From assembly GCF_009834915.1 (NCBI RefSeq), contig NZ_WVHS01000001.1, forward strand, positions 1,178,001 through 1,242,000: a stretch of DNA of 64,000 nucleotides, written 5' to 3'. A program made the position numbers and the translations under genes. This document shows, in pieces, positions 1 through 9,420 of the stretch. The stretch's first letter is position 1. Every line of letters begins with the position of its first letter. The stretch is from Hufsiella ginkgonis. GTDB lineage: Bacteria > Bacteroidota > Bacteroidia > Sphingobacteriales > Sphingobacteriaceae. The notes beneath the pieces are model-generated. The model searched no databases. It worked only from the letters and a program-made list of their open reading frames with translations, and was not told the DNA's origin.

Positions 1-593
1 GCAGTGGTGTTATCACCGATAGGCTCAGATTCGCCCTTACCCACAGTAGTTAACCTTGCACCGGCAATTCCCTGCGTTACCGCATAGTTTCTAACGGCAT
101 TGGCACGTGCTTCTGAAAGGGTTTGGTTATATGCATCGGTACCATCGCCATCGGTATGGCCGATCACCAGGATATTGGTTTCAGGGTTATTTTTCATGGT
201 AGTGGCCAGGTTGGCGATATTGGTCATCGCATTGCTCTTCAGGTCGGATTTGTTGGTGTCGAACAGGATCCCGGAGTCGAATTTCACGATAAGGCCTTCG
301 TCGGCCGAGATCACTTCTGCACCGGGAACGGTTTTGCGGATCTCTTCGGCCTGGCGGTCCATCTTACGGCCGATAAAAGCGCCGGCTGTACCGCCGATCG
401 CACCACCGATGATGGCGCCAACCGCCGTGTTACCTGCTTTTTTACCGATCAATGCGCCCAATGTACCACCGGCCGCAGAACCGATCACCGCACCTTTTTG
501 AGTTTTGCTTAAACTGCTGCAACTGGTACCGATCATGGAGGCGGTAGCCAATGCCACACAGGTTATCGCTATTTTAATTTTCAACGTTTTCAT
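1..593 (-). CDS. OmpA-family lipoprotein with glycine zipper (C-terminus cut by window edge)
   Basis: Predicted outer-membrane lipoprotein that anchors to peptidoglycan through an OmpA-like domain. The reading frame starts at the ATG complement of 591-593 and runs off the window after 197 codons. A type II signal peptide ends in the lipobox IGTSC (Cys25). Glycine-rich repeats with GxxxG spacing (residues about 34-77) form a glycine-zipper segment. The OmpA_C domain follows with VKFDSGILFDTNKSDL and VIGHTDGDGTDAYNQTLSEARA; the TD and R positions match the usual diaminopimelate-binding motif. The layout resembles YiaD-like proteins. The family is clear, but the missing end prevents a length comparison. 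Confidence 0.93.
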   Translation of the reverse strand, partial: MKTLKIKIAITCVALATASMIGTSCSSLSKTQKGAVIGSAAGGTLGALIGKKAGNTAVGAIIGGAIGGTAGAFIGRKMDRQAEEIRKTVPGAEVISADEGLIVKFDSGILFDTNKSDLKSNAMTNIANLATTMKNNPETNILVIGHTDGDGTDAYNQTLSEARANAVRNYAVTQGIAGARLTTVGKGESEPIGDNTT

Positions 594-818
594 AATAATA
601 TTCTTTAGTCCGGTAATTCCAATTAGGATGCCAAACGTATATATACGTGTCACAACACTGTATCACAAGGATTTAACCGCGACGCAAGTTCCCTTCTCGC
701 GTCATCATGACCATTTTTTAGTACATATCACAGCGGGAAATGCACCATTCGTCGCCAAAATCCGTCCTCCCGTCGGTATTTTTATACTGTATTACCGCAA
801 TTCGGATATCTTCGGAAC

Positions 819-1895
819 ATGCAAAAGGAGTTGTCGTTTTATAACAGGTATAGCTGGCTAAGGATCAACATCAAGTATGGCTTGCTGCTGGGTTTGCTTA
901 TCGGCACACTGCTTTGCATATTCCGTTCGATCATCCAGGGGCAGATCATCCCGGGGAGGAGCATTCTTTATAACATGCTTTTTAGCGTGGTAATTTCGCT
1001 AAGTATTTGCAACAGCACGTGGGTGATGGAATGTTTATGGAAACTCAGGTCCGGGAAGTACTGGCAGTTTATCGCGCTTTATTACATTGGTTGCCTAGCG
1101 GGAATGGTGATCGGGATCGAGCTGACGTATGTGCTGATCTCTTTTATTTTCCACACGAAGTATGTGTTTCTCAGTCACCCCGCCGATCTCATGGCAAGCT
1201 GCTTCATTGTCCTGCTGGTATGCACTATTATATACACCTACAAATCTCAGCGGGAAGCGCTGTATAATAAGATCAAAGAAAAAGAGCTCGATATGGCAAA
1301 GCTCAGCCAGCTTAAAACGGAGGCCGAGCTGCAGGCGCTGCAGTCGAAGATCAACCCGCACTTTTTGTACAACGCGCTTAATTCCATAGCGGGACTGATC
1401 CACGAAGATGCCGGCAAAGCGGAAGACATGACCATAAAGCTCTCCAAGTTATTTCGCTACAGCATGAACGCTAAACACGAAAACTACGCTACCATCGAAG
1501 AGGAGCTGGAGGCAGTGAACACCTATCTCGACATTGAAAAGGTACGGTTTGGCGGCAGGATCAATTTCGAAGTACAAGTGACCGAAAAGACCTATGGCGT
1601 ACGGATCCCGCGGTTCCTTATTCAACCGCTGGTGGAAAATTCGCTTAAGCACGGCCTTAACAACGTAACAACAGGCGGAAAGCTTTCCGTAAACATTTAT
1701 CGTGCTGACCACGGGATCGTGATAGAGGTGGCAGACAACGGGGCACCCTTCCCCGCGGAGTTAACCGCAGGCTACGGGCTGCAAAGCACTTACGACAAAC
1801 TGAACCTGTTGCATCCGGACCAATACGAAGTGCAGCTGATCAACCACCCAGACAAAAAGGTCCGGATCGCTATTCAAATCAACCAGCCGCTATGA
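819..1895 (+). CDS. LytS/YehU-type membrane sensor histidine kinase
   Basis: Sensor kinase of the His_kinase (PF06580) class that pairs with LytTR regulators. Four hydrophobic segments occupy residues about 20-40, 50-73, 82-111 and 124-142. A short coiled segment follows, then the phosphoacceptor motif NPHFLYNALNSI with His181. An N-box-like QPLVENSLKHGL and a G-box ADNGAPFP form the ATPase part. There is no extracytoplasmic sensor domain, so sensing probably occurs in the membrane region. The stop overlaps the next start by 4 nt (ATGA), so the pair is co-transcribed and translationally coupled. A -7-like box TATCTTCG (807-814) lies 4 nt before the ATG. Confidence 0.93.
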   Translation: MQKELSFYNRYSWLRINIKYGLLLGLLIGTLLCIFRSIIQGQIIPGRSILYNMLFSVVISLSICNSTWVMECLWKLRSGKYWQFIALYYIGCLAGMVIGIELTYVLISFIFHTKYVFLSHPADLMASCFIVLLVCTIIYTYKSQREALYNKIKEKELDMAKLSQLKTEAELQALQSKINPHFLYNALNSIAGLIHEDAGKAEDMTIKLSKLFRYSMNAKHENYATIEEELEAVNTYLDIEKVRFGGRINFEVQVTEKTYGVRIPRFLIQPLVENSLKHGLNNVTTGGKLSVNIYRADHGIVIEVADNGAPFPAELTAGYGLQSTYDKLNLLHPDQYEVQLINHPDKKVRIAIQINQPL

Positions 1896-2641
1896 TAACC
1901 TATAAAACACTGCTGATCGACGATGAGCCCCTTGCCAGGCAGCGATTAAAGCGCCTATTACAACCATTCGGGCAGTTCGACATTGTCGGCGAAGCCTCCA
2001 ACGGCGAAGAAGGCCGTGTGCTGGTGGATGAGCTGCAGCCCGGGCTTATATTTCTCGACATCGAGATGCCTGTTCTCAACGGGTTCGAGATGCTGGCTGT
2101 CATCCGCCATCAGCCCAAAGTGATCTTTACCACGGCTTACGACCAATACGCCATCAAAGCGTTCGAGGAGAATTCGGTAGATTACCTCCTGAAGCCCATC
2201 GAGCGCGAGCGGCTGGAGAAAACCGTGAAAAAGCTTCAGCACACAGACGCCGGGCAAAACCTGGACGACCTGCAGCACCTGATCGAACAACTGAAGCCGA
2301 AGAAGGAGGTCAAAACCCTAACGGTAAAGACGGGCGACAAGATACTGCTTCTTAAGCTCGACGATATCTGTCACATCGAAGCCGAAGATAAATATGTTTT
2401 CCTTCGCACGGCGGATGGAAACAACCACCTGACAGAGTTTACCTTATCGGTGCTGGAAGCAAAACTGCCTGAGAACTTCATCCGGATCCACCGCGGCTCC
2501 ATTATCAATACCGATAAGATCCGTGAAATCAGGAAAAGCTTTAACGGTGCACTGGTTTTTGTAATAAACGATAAAAACGGGAGCAAGGTCACCTCGAGCC
2601 GCTCATACGGTGAGGAGCTGAGAGCAAGGTTTGACATTTAG
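1892..2641 (+). CDS. LytTR-family response regulator
   Basis: DNA-binding response regulator, partner of the upstream kinase. The receiver domain (residues about 5-120) has the acidic pair DDE near residues 10-12, the phospho-acceptor Asp56 in FLDIEMP, and a conserved K in YLLKPIERERLE. A LytTR DNA-binding domain occupies about 143-249, with TVKTGDKILLLKLDDICHIEA and the RIHRGSIINTDKI segment typical of the fold. Length (249 aa) is normal. The stop codon directly abuts the stop of the convergent SDR gene with no spacer and no terminator hairpin. Confidence 0.95.
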   Translation: MITYKTLLIDDEPLARQRLKRLLQPFGQFDIVGEASNGEEGRVLVDELQPGLIFLDIEMPVLNGFEMLAVIRHQPKVIFTTAYDQYAIKAFEENSVDYLLKPIERERLEKTVKKLQHTDAGQNLDDLQHLIEQLKPKKEVKTLTVKTGDKILLLKLDDICHIEAEDKYVFLRTADGNNHLTEFTLSVLEAKLPENFIRIHRGSIINTDKIREIRKSFNGALVFVINDKNGSKVTSSRSYGEELRARFDI

Positions 2642-3427
2642 CTACAGGGAAGGCGTCTTTCCTCCATCCACCGGAACATTAATCCCGTTGATATACCTGG
2701 CAGCAGGCGTTGCAAGAAATGCGATCGCTGCGGCTACGTCTTCCGGTGTGCCGATATATCCTGCAGGAATTTCTTCGATCATGTCATTCTTCACCTCTTC
2801 CGCCGTTTTCTGCTGCTTTTCTGCGCGGCTGTCTATCAGCGATTGCAGGCGTCCGGTCATCGCAGTGCTTGGCAATACGTTGTTTACCGTGATCCCGGAA
2901 GGGCCCAGTTCTGTTGCTAGTGTCTTCGCCCAGCTGGCCACGGCGCCCCGGATGGTATTGGAAACCCCCAATCCCTTAAGCGGTGTTTTTACGGAGGTAG
3001 AGATCACGTTAATAATGCGGCCCCAGCCGGCTTCGATCATCCCCGGTGTTACGGCCTGAACAAGTACGTGGTTGCAGATGAGGTGATTGGAAAAAGCCCG
3101 GGTAAACTCGCCGGGCGCTGCATCTATGGCCGGCCCACCCGCAGGCCCGCCGGTATTGTTAACGAGAATATCTATGCGGTGGTTCGCCAGGTATTCATCT
3201 ATTACCGTTTTTAACTTCGCGGGATCATCAAAATCGGCCACCAGGTAATGGTGCGATTCCGTATCGTCGGCCGGAAGATGCACCAGTACCTCTTTCAGCT
3301 TTCCTTCGTTGCGGGCAACCAGGGTAATACTGGCGCCAAGCATAGCCAGCTCTGCCGCAGCAGCACGCCCGATACCCTGGGTGCTTCCGCAAACCAGGGC
3401 CCTTTTTCCGGTCAGGTCTGTGATCAT
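2642..3427 (-). CDS. SDR-family protein with atypical catalytic residues
   Basis: Short-chain dehydrogenase/reductase fold of 261 aa. The N-terminal nucleotide-binding motif is GSTQGIG (residues 14-20), followed by a VARN stretch and an NNTGGPAGG segment in place of the usual NNAG. The Tyr-xxx-Lys catalytic pair of classical SDRs is absent: at the aligned place the sequence reads GVSNTIRGAV, giving Ser156 and Arg160. The end IAFLATPAARYINGINVPVDGG is canonical. Proteins with this S-N-x-x-R pattern form a recognised divergent SDR group often labelled 3-oxoacyl-ACP reductase; the substrate is unknown. The start lies 1 nt from the stop of the upstream ABC gene, so the gene probably shares its transcript. 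Confidence 0.9.
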   Translation of the reverse strand: MITDLTGKRALVCGSTQGIGRAAAAELAMLGASITLVARNEGKLKEVLVHLPADDTESHHYLVADFDDPAKLKTVIDEYLANHRIDILVNNTGGPAGGPAIDAAPGEFTRAFSNHLICNHVLVQAVTPGMIEAGWGRIINVISTSVKTPLKGLGVSNTIRGAVASWAKTLATELGPSGITVNNVLPSTAMTGRLQSLIDSRAEKQQKTAEEVKNDMIEEIPAGYIGTPEDVAAAIAFLATPAARYINGINVPVDGGKTPSL

Positions 3428-3428
3428 A

Positions 3429-4130
3429 TTATTGCATAACAGAAAAATATTCTTCCAGTTCTTTCAAAGTATTCGCATCGGTGTGGATGTCTTTGATGAT
3501 CTTTCCTTTTTCCATCAGGAGAATACGCTGGCAAACTTCGGTTACGTGGCTCAAATCGTGGCTGGAGACGATAGTGGTCATATTACCCGAAGCGGCGGCA
3601 TCTTTAAGAATGGATTTAAGGCGGATCTGCGTACTTGGATCGATATTGGCAAAAGGCTCGTCGAGCATCAGCAGCTCCGGCGACTGAAGCAGGCAGGCCG
3701 CTACGCCCACCTTGCATTGGTTGCCTTTAGAAAGGTCGCGGATGTACTTACGTTTGTTAAGGATCTCCCCATTAAAAAACTCCGTCAGCGTACTCAGCTT
3801 TTCGTCGACATGCGCACGTGTAAGCTGGTGCAAGCTGCCCACGAAGTAGAAATATTCTTCCGGGGTGAGATAATCGATCAGGAAACCTTCGTCGAGATAC
3901 GCCGCGGTATAATCCCGCCAATTTTCGTTTTGCACTACGTTGGCGCCTTTAGAGAGCACTTCCCCGCCATCGCTGCGGATAAGGTCCAGGATCATGCGGA
4001 ACAGCGTAGTTTTACCTGCGCCGTTATTGCCGATCAGGCCAATGGTTTCGCCCTTGTTAATAACGAGTGCCGGGATGTTTACCACGCGTACACCGCTGTA
4101 ACTTTTTGTGAGATTTTGTACTTCGATCAT
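3429..4130 (-). CDS. ABC transporter ATP-binding protein
   Basis: Nucleotide-binding subunit of an ABC transporter, 233 aa. Walker A is GNNGAGKTT (near residues 33-41), the signature motif reads DLSKGNQCKVG, and Walker B is LLMLDEPFANID; the switch His is in VSSHDLSHV. It is encoded directly after the DUF5687 permease (1-nt gap) and must be its ATPase. The permease family suggests an exporter whose cargo is unknown. Its stop is 1 nt from the SDR start, forming a permease-ATPase-SDR transcript. Confidence 0.95.
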   Translation of the reverse strand: MIEVQNLTKSYSGVRVVNIPALVINKGETIGLIGNNGAGKTTLFRMILDLIRSDGGEVLSKGANVVQNENWRDYTAAYLDEGFLIDYLTPEEYFYFVGSLHQLTRAHVDEKLSTLTEFFNGEILNKRKYIRDLSKGNQCKVGVAACLLQSPELLMLDEPFANIDPSTQIRLKSILKDAAASGNMTTIVSSHDLSHVTEVCQRILLMEKGKIIKDIHTDANTLKELEEYFSVMQ

Positions 4131-4131
4131 G

Positions 4132-5610
4132 TTATTCGTTCCTGAAGCCTTCGGCTATTTTATAACGCTGTTTATTAAACCGTTTCGTCAGCAGGTCGAT
4201 CCAGGTCTTCCTGGTAAGCAGGAAAACCATCCCGATGAGCCCGAGCACCACCAGGCCGAGTGTCTGCTGGTGTAGCAGGTTAAAGGGCAGAAATATGAGC
4301 AACGGGGTAACGAATAGCGGGATACTCAACAGGAACTGGCTCGCGCCAACACCCTCCCAGTTAAACGAGGCTCCTTTTGAAAGGTTTATCTTTTTGTAGT
4401 TGTAGGTGGCAAACCAAAGTACGATGAACGAGCTCACCCCCATATTCCACAGGTACATAGCGGTATGCGCGTAAAGGATGTGCCATCCGAAATAGGTGTA
4501 CGGCGTGCTCAGGATGTAGGCCACAGTGGAGGCTATAGTGAACATCAGGAACTTGGCGGCAAAAAAATCGCGGATGCGCACCTTACTAACCAGGATCCCG
4601 TCAAAATGGCTGCTTTGCCAGCTGAACATAAACTGGCCGTAATTGATAATGAAGATGCCGGTGATAAAGGTTCCGCAAAAAATGGGCGCCCAATAGATCG
4701 TGGAAGTTTGCGGCTTTGTATAAAAGATCAGTCCGTAGAGCAGGAAAATAAAGCTCATCGTCAAGGTCGATTTCGGCCGCTTATTGCGCAGGATGAGCTT
4801 CACCTCGTTGGCAACAAGATCACCGACAGCCCCGAAGCGGTCAAGGAAAGGGATCTCGGTGCTTGATTTAACCGCCGATGATGAGGCCCTCAGCTCATCG
4901 AGGTAAAGATTACTTTTCAGGAACAGGTAGTTTACGTAAAAACAGCCGACAGCGAACGCCAGCACGGCCAAGGCAAGCGCCGGGGCGGTAATGATCGAGT
5001 TAAATAACCACGATGATGCCGCCGCAATGGAGATCACATGCCATTTAAAATCCAGGTAGCTCACCAGGCCTATCGCGCCCAGGAAAAGCAGCATCACCCA
5101 GCCGTTCAGGTTTACTTTTCGCTTAATGTAAAGGCTAAAGAAATGATTGAATAGGGTGAGCCCGAGCAGCGACAGCAGTATCCCGGTGAAAGCCAGCCCG
5201 CCCTTCTGTGGGAGCACCACTTTCAGTAAAAACGGCAGCGAGAGAATGAAAGGACTATAGTTGAACGTAGTACTTAACGACGACAACGAAAGATAATTAA
5301 CGATCTGCTTCTTCCTGATCGGTAAGATCAGGTAAGGCTGAACGCTTAGCGTGGGCAATTCCTGCAACTGGAAGCGCATAACCAGGTCTAACAGGAAATA
5401 ATAGAGTATAAAGCCGTTAAATGACGCGATCACGTCCTGTCCCGGGAAAACTTTTCCCAGGATCTTGTCCATGGCGAACGACAGCACCAAAAAGATCGCC
5501 ACAAAATAGAGGATGAGCAGCCATAACACCACGCGTATCGCGATGCTCTTACCGGTATTTTTCGATCGCCAGAAGGATTTCCATTGGTGATCCAGGAATT
5601 GAGTGGTCAT
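4132..5610 (-). CDS. DUF5687-family ABC transporter permease
   Basis: Integral membrane protein of 492 aa with about ten to twelve hydrophobic segments and a cytoplasmic N-terminus (MTTQFLDHQWKSFWRS). The opening FLDHQWKSFWRSKN and the LPIRKKQIVNY loop are typical of the Bacteroidota-restricted DUF5687 family, which forms the membrane part of two-gene ABC exporters. A hydrophilic stretch around residues 235-275 separates two membrane halves. The ATPase gene follows immediately. The start ATG lies after a 68-nt gap from the DUF3052 gene, so the gene may have its own promoter, though no clear -7 box was found. Confidence 0.88.
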   Translation of the reverse strand: MTTQFLDHQWKSFWRSKNTGKSIAIRVVLWLLILYFVAIFLVLSFAMDKILGKVFPGQDVIASFNGFILYYFLLDLVMRFQLQELPTLSVQPYLILPIRKKQIVNYLSLSSLSTTFNYSPFILSLPFLLKVVLPQKGGLAFTGILLSLLGLTLFNHFFSLYIKRKVNLNGWVMLLFLGAIGLVSYLDFKWHVISIAAASSWLFNSIITAPALALAVLAFAVGCFYVNYLFLKSNLYLDELRASSSAVKSSTEIPFLDRFGAVGDLVANEVKLILRNKRPKSTLTMSFIFLLYGLIFYTKPQTSTIYWAPIFCGTFITGIFIINYGQFMFSWQSSHFDGILVSKVRIRDFFAAKFLMFTIASTVAYILSTPYTYFGWHILYAHTAMYLWNMGVSSFIVLWFATYNYKKINLSKGASFNWEGVGASQFLLSIPLFVTPLLIFLPFNLLHQQTLGLVVLGLIGMVFLLTRKTWIDLLTKRFNKQRYKIAEGFRNE

Positions 5611-5678
5611 GGGAGCTAAGATATGATTTCTTGTTTACTGTTAGACGCGGGTCGAACGTTTTACACTCTTTAAAGATA

Positions 5679-6083
5679 TCACCTGTTCTCTGTCCGCCAC
5701 ACGATTTTCAACCCCGACCAGGTTTCGTCGACGGCGCACACTTTCACATCGACTAACCCCATGGCGAGGGCGGTATCGCGCACCAGGTTTTCGCTCATGT
5801 CTGATACGATGCCCGAAGTCTTCTTCGGCCACGATACCCATATCGTGCCATTCCTTTTGATCTGCCCGCTGGCCGAAGTCAGCAATGGTTTTACTTCAGC
5901 CGCCGATCTGATAAACAGGTGTACCAGGTCTGGTTGACTCTCCGGGTTGTTCCAGTTCACCCGCTCGGGGAGGTCGGTTAACAGGTCCCGGAAATGCGCC
6001 GGCTCATTTACCGTGAACACCGAAAACCCGGCTTTAATACCGAGTTTTTTTGCGAGCGGGGTTTGAGAGTATCCGGAAGACAT
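5679..6083 (-). CDS. DUF3052-family small protein
   Basis: Soluble 134-aa protein with no signal peptide. The opening SGYSQTPLAKKLGIKAG, the middle WVSWPKKTSG and the ending DETWSGLKIVWR match the DUF3052 family, small bacterial proteins of unknown function. The gene starts 9 nt after the M16 protease stop and is presumably the last gene of that transcript. A reading frame overlapping its 3' part (5641-5841) was judged a shadow. Confidence 0.85.
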   Translation of the reverse strand: MSSGYSQTPLAKKLGIKAGFSVFTVNEPAHFRDLLTDLPERVNWNNPESQPDLVHLFIRSAAEVKPLLTSASGQIKRNGTIWVSWPKKTSGIVSDMSENLVRDTALAMGLVDVKVCAVDETWSGLKIVWRTENR

Positions 6084-6092
6084 CCACCTTCC

Positions 6093-8912
6093 CTACTTCG
6101 TTTCCGGCAAAAGCTGGAACCTGATATAATTTTCTCCGCCCCAGTACTTGTTGGCAGCTTCCTTAAGCCCCTGGATCGTGATCTTTTTCAGGTCATCCAG
6201 GTAAGAAAGCACTTCCTTAGGGTTCTCATTGTTCTGGTATTTTCCCGAAATGTAGCTGAGCCAGAAATCATTTTGTTTCAGTTGGGTTTCCGTGGTGCGT
6301 TGTTCTTCGGCCAGGAACTTATCGAGATCGGCCTGTTTCGGGCCATTCTGGCGGATCTTATTCAGCTCATCGAACGTGGCAGCGACAAGCTTATCCACGT
6401 TTTCGGGCGCGCAGCCGAAGGTGATGGTGAAATTGTACCGGCTTCTCGGGTTTTTAGAGTAAGCGGCGCTTACGCCCGGGCTATACACACCGCTTTCTTC
6501 TTCGCGCAGGCGCTGGATGAGCGTAATCTGGAGGATCTCTTCCAGGGCGTCTACCTGGTTGTTATTTTCTTCGCTATAAACATAGTCGCCGCCGATCACC
6601 ATCCGTACCGAGGCTTTGGGCTCTTTGCCTTTGTTCACCGTTTTGGTGACGCGGCCTTTTGGCGGAATGATGCCCAGGTCGCGGGCTTCTTCCTTCCGTC
6701 CCGCGGAGGGAAGTGCACCGAGGTATCGCTCCAGCAGCGGTTTCAGCGCTTCCACCTCGAAGCTTCCTACGAAAGTAAATGTAAAGTCGCCGGCATCGGC
6801 AAAGCGTTCCTTGTAAATATCGTAGGCGCGGTCAAGGTTCACCTGGCTTATTTTTTCCAGGGAAGGGCCCGTACGGCGTACGTTGTAGTTGCCCATTACG
6901 GCCGCAATCGTGTCAGAAAAAACGCTGTTGGGATCGCTCCCGCGATTGGCCAGGCTTGCTTTTGAGCGCGAAATCGTCCCCTGGAAGATCTCGGGATCTT
7001 TGCGCGGTGCGGTAAAATACAGGTATAACAGCTGCAGCGCCGTTTCCAGGTCGCGGGGCGCCGCAAAGCCGTTTATTCCTTCAAACCGCTCAGAAATATA
7101 AGGAACCACGAAAGCCTGCTTACCGGTAAGGTATTTCGTTAACTGCACCGACGAATAATCGCCGGCGCCGCTTCTGCCGATCAGCGAAGCTGCGCTGGCA
7201 GCCGATTGGTAGTCGGCGTCGCTGTACAAGGAGCTGCCGCCGGGGCTAAAACTGGTAAACTGGATCTCGTCGTTTTTATAGTCGGTAGGTTTCAGCACCA
7301 CTTTAACGCCATTGCTCAGGGTAAGTTCGGTGATGCCCAGTTCGGCAATCTTTTTCTCACCGGTAATTTTCCCGGCAGTTGGCTTCACAGGCAACAAAGG
7401 CTTAGTATTTACTTCATCTTTGTATGCTACGATGTTTTCCTGCTGCACGCTTTTGATCCAATCGTTTACCCGCGCTTCGCTGGGAAGTGTGGCCGCATCT
7501 TTTTCAGGGCCCATGATGATCACGTCGCGGTTTACATCCACCAGGTATTTTTTTGCGATGTCGTTCACTTCCGCCAGGGTGATGCCCTTTACGTTTTTCT
7601 GGTTGAAGTTGTATTCGTATTCTATGCCCGGGCTTGCATCGCCATTGAGGAACAGCTGGAGATACTCCTGCACATAATTCTCCGAGGAGGTTTTACCGCG
7701 TTCCTTATAAGCCGATTCGAGGTTGGTCATGTAAGAAGATTTGGCCCGCTCGAGCTCCGATTCCGTGAAACCGAATTTCTTGACACGTTCCGTCTCGGTT
7801 AACACCGCTTTGAAGCCTTTTTCGAGCTCACCGGGACGGGCGACGATAAAGGACGATGCGGCGTCCAACCCGGCAAGAAATCCGCTGATGTTATTTCCGC
7901 CCTGGATGTACGGCGGGTTGGCCTGTTTGCCCAGCTCGCTGAACCGGGCGCCGATCATCTGGTTGTACAGCGACCGCACGATAGAGTTACGCAGGTCGGC
8001 GGTAGTTTTGATATCTCTTCCCGGGTGCTTTACGATGATCTGCATCACGGTCGACGGCATTTCGGGGTCGGTAACTGTTATAAACTGGTTCTTCCCCGTT
8101 AGCGGGATAGTGTATTTGGTGCGCGGCTTCGGCGCTGCCGGGTTCTTCAGGTCTGAGAACCTGGTCTTGATGAGTTGTTCTACCTGGTTCACGTCAATGT
8201 CGCCCACCACGATCAGCGCCTGCAGGTTTGGCCGGTACCAATCCTTGTAAAATTTACGGATGGTTTCTGGCTTAAACGTTTTCAGCACTTCCTCGGTACC
8301 GATGGGAAGGCGGTTGGCGTAACGGGAATTGTTAAAGAGCATGGGGAGATACTTGTTCTGCATCCGCTCGTCGGCGCCCTTGCCCAATCGCTTTTCCTCG
8401 AGCACCACGCCACGTTCTTTGTTGATCTCCGAAGGGTCAAGCAACGCTTCCTGCGCCCAGTCGCGCATGATCTGGAAGCCGTTCTTCAGGATCGCAGCGT
8501 CATCCGTAGGCAGCGGCAACTGGTAAACCGTTTCATCGAAACCCGTGTAGGCATTCAGGTCGGCGCCAAACCTAACGCCCGATTTCTGCAGGTAATCTAC
8601 CAGGGCGTTCTTCGGGTAATGCGTGGTACCGTTAAAGCTCATGTGCTCCATAAAGTGGGCGAGCCCCTGCTGTTCGTCTGTTTCCAGGATGGATCCCACC
8701 TTATTGGCCAGGTAAAGCTGTACCCGGTTTTTGGGCTCCACGTTTTTGCGGATATAGTACGTAAACCCGTTGGCAAGTTTGCCGGTGCGCACGGCCGCAT
8801 CGAGCGGAAGCGCTTGTGTTGCCGCCGTTTTAGACGGAGCCACCTGCGCATTGGCAAGCTGGTACCCGGCTGCCGCAGCCAGCAGGATAAGGGTTAAGAA
8901 TTTCGATTTCAT
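6093..8912 (-). CDS. M16-family zinc metallopeptidase (two-repeat, exported)
   Basis: Insulinase/pitrilysin-type peptidase of 939 aa. A Sec signal peptide (residues 1-22, ending ANA|Q) sends it to the periplasm. The first M16 domain carries the inverted zinc motif HFMEH (His86, Glu89, His90) and a downstream Glu in GVVLEEKRLGKG. The C-terminal half repeats the fold without the zinc motif, as expected for a substrate-binding lobe. Bacteroidota homologues are usually annotated as processing-type proteases; the substrate is unknown. It sits between a DUF2059 and a DUF3052 gene with gaps of 18 and 9 nt, so all three are probably one transcript. Confidence 0.95.
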   Translation of the reverse strand: MKSKFLTLILLAAAAGYQLANAQVAPSKTAATQALPLDAAVRTGKLANGFTYYIRKNVEPKNRVQLYLANKVGSILETDEQQGLAHFMEHMSFNGTTHYPKNALVDYLQKSGVRFGADLNAYTGFDETVYQLPLPTDDAAILKNGFQIMRDWAQEALLDPSEINKERGVVLEEKRLGKGADERMQNKYLPMLFNNSRYANRLPIGTEEVLKTFKPETIRKFYKDWYRPNLQALIVVGDIDVNQVEQLIKTRFSDLKNPAAPKPRTKYTIPLTGKNQFITVTDPEMPSTVMQIIVKHPGRDIKTTADLRNSIVRSLYNQMIGARFSELGKQANPPYIQGGNNISGFLAGLDAASSFIVARPGELEKGFKAVLTETERVKKFGFTESELERAKSSYMTNLESAYKERGKTSSENYVQEYLQLFLNGDASPGIEYEYNFNQKNVKGITLAEVNDIAKKYLVDVNRDVIIMGPEKDAATLPSEARVNDWIKSVQQENIVAYKDEVNTKPLLPVKPTAGKITGEKKIAELGITELTLSNGVKVVLKPTDYKNDEIQFTSFSPGGSSLYSDADYQSAASAASLIGRSGAGDYSSVQLTKYLTGKQAFVVPYISERFEGINGFAAPRDLETALQLLYLYFTAPRKDPEIFQGTISRSKASLANRGSDPNSVFSDTIAAVMGNYNVRRTGPSLEKISQVNLDRAYDIYKERFADAGDFTFTFVGSFEVEALKPLLERYLGALPSAGRKEEARDLGIIPPKGRVTKTVNKGKEPKASVRMVIGGDYVYSEENNNQVDALEEILQITLIQRLREEESGVYSPGVSAAYSKNPRSRYNFTITFGCAPENVDKLVAATFDELNKIRQNGPKQADLDKFLAEEQRTTETQLKQNDFWLSYISGKYQNNENPKEVLSYLDDLKKITIQGLKEAANKYWGGENYIRFQLLPETK

Positions 8913-8930
8913 AGTAGTACGTAGAAAGTA

Positions 8931-9380
8931 TTAGTTAAAATATTTTGCGATGATCGCCTGCATCTCTTTGGGATGATCTTTCACCAGCTTCTGCCCTACC
9001 TGTATACTCCTGCTCGAAAGGATGGTTGCTTTATCGATGAACTTTCTGCCTGAAGGCGTTTGGTAAAAGCGGCTGATATCTTTTAATTCCCCTTCGGTAA
9101 ATTCCTCCATGTAAATATCAACGTATGCCTGCTTCATTTTCTCCCAGGTGGCGTACTTCTCCAGGAACTCCCGCATGGCAGCGGTAAATTTCTGCCGCTG
9201 CATTTCGGGTATCGCGGCTGTTTGGGCGCTTACCGCAGCATCTATGGTGCTCTTAAAGTTCGCCTGCAGCTTCATGGCGGTTACCAGTTCTTCGGCTGCC
9301 CGGTAGTGACTGCTTTTCTGCTGCGCATGGGATGCGAGGAACATACAACAAAGGGAAAACAATAAAAAGGAACGTTTCAT
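8931..9380 (-). CDS. DUF2059 domain-containing exported protein
   Basis: 149-aa protein with a Sec signal peptide (MKRSFLLFSLCCMFLASHAQ). The mature part is helical and contains the DUF2059 signature EFTEGELKDISRFYQTPSG followed by RKFIDK, with the family's conserved TEGEL and PxGRKF elements. The function of DUF2059 proteins is not established; they are periplasmic. The gene lies 18 nt upstream of the M16 protease gene, which suggests a shared periplasmic role. Confidence 0.88.
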   Translation of the reverse strand: MKRSFLLFSLCCMFLASHAQQKSSHYRAAEELVTAMKLQANFKSTIDAAVSAQTAAIPEMQRQKFTAAMREFLEKYATWEKMKQAYVDIYMEEFTEGELKDISRFYQTPSGRKFIDKATILSSRSIQVGQKLVKDHPKEMQAIIAKYFN

Positions 9381-9420
9381 CTCGATCTGTTTTCTGTTAG
9401 ACGACTTTTAACGCCGGATG

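Noticed and set aside
505-861. 118-aa frame spanning the ompA-like start and the histidine-kinase start
   Set aside because: Crosses both genes' promoters, has no signal or domain, and overlaps two supported genes.
5994-6965. 323-aa open frame opposite the M16 protease
   Set aside because: Antisense shadow; the M16 gene is supported by its HxxEH motif and signal peptide.
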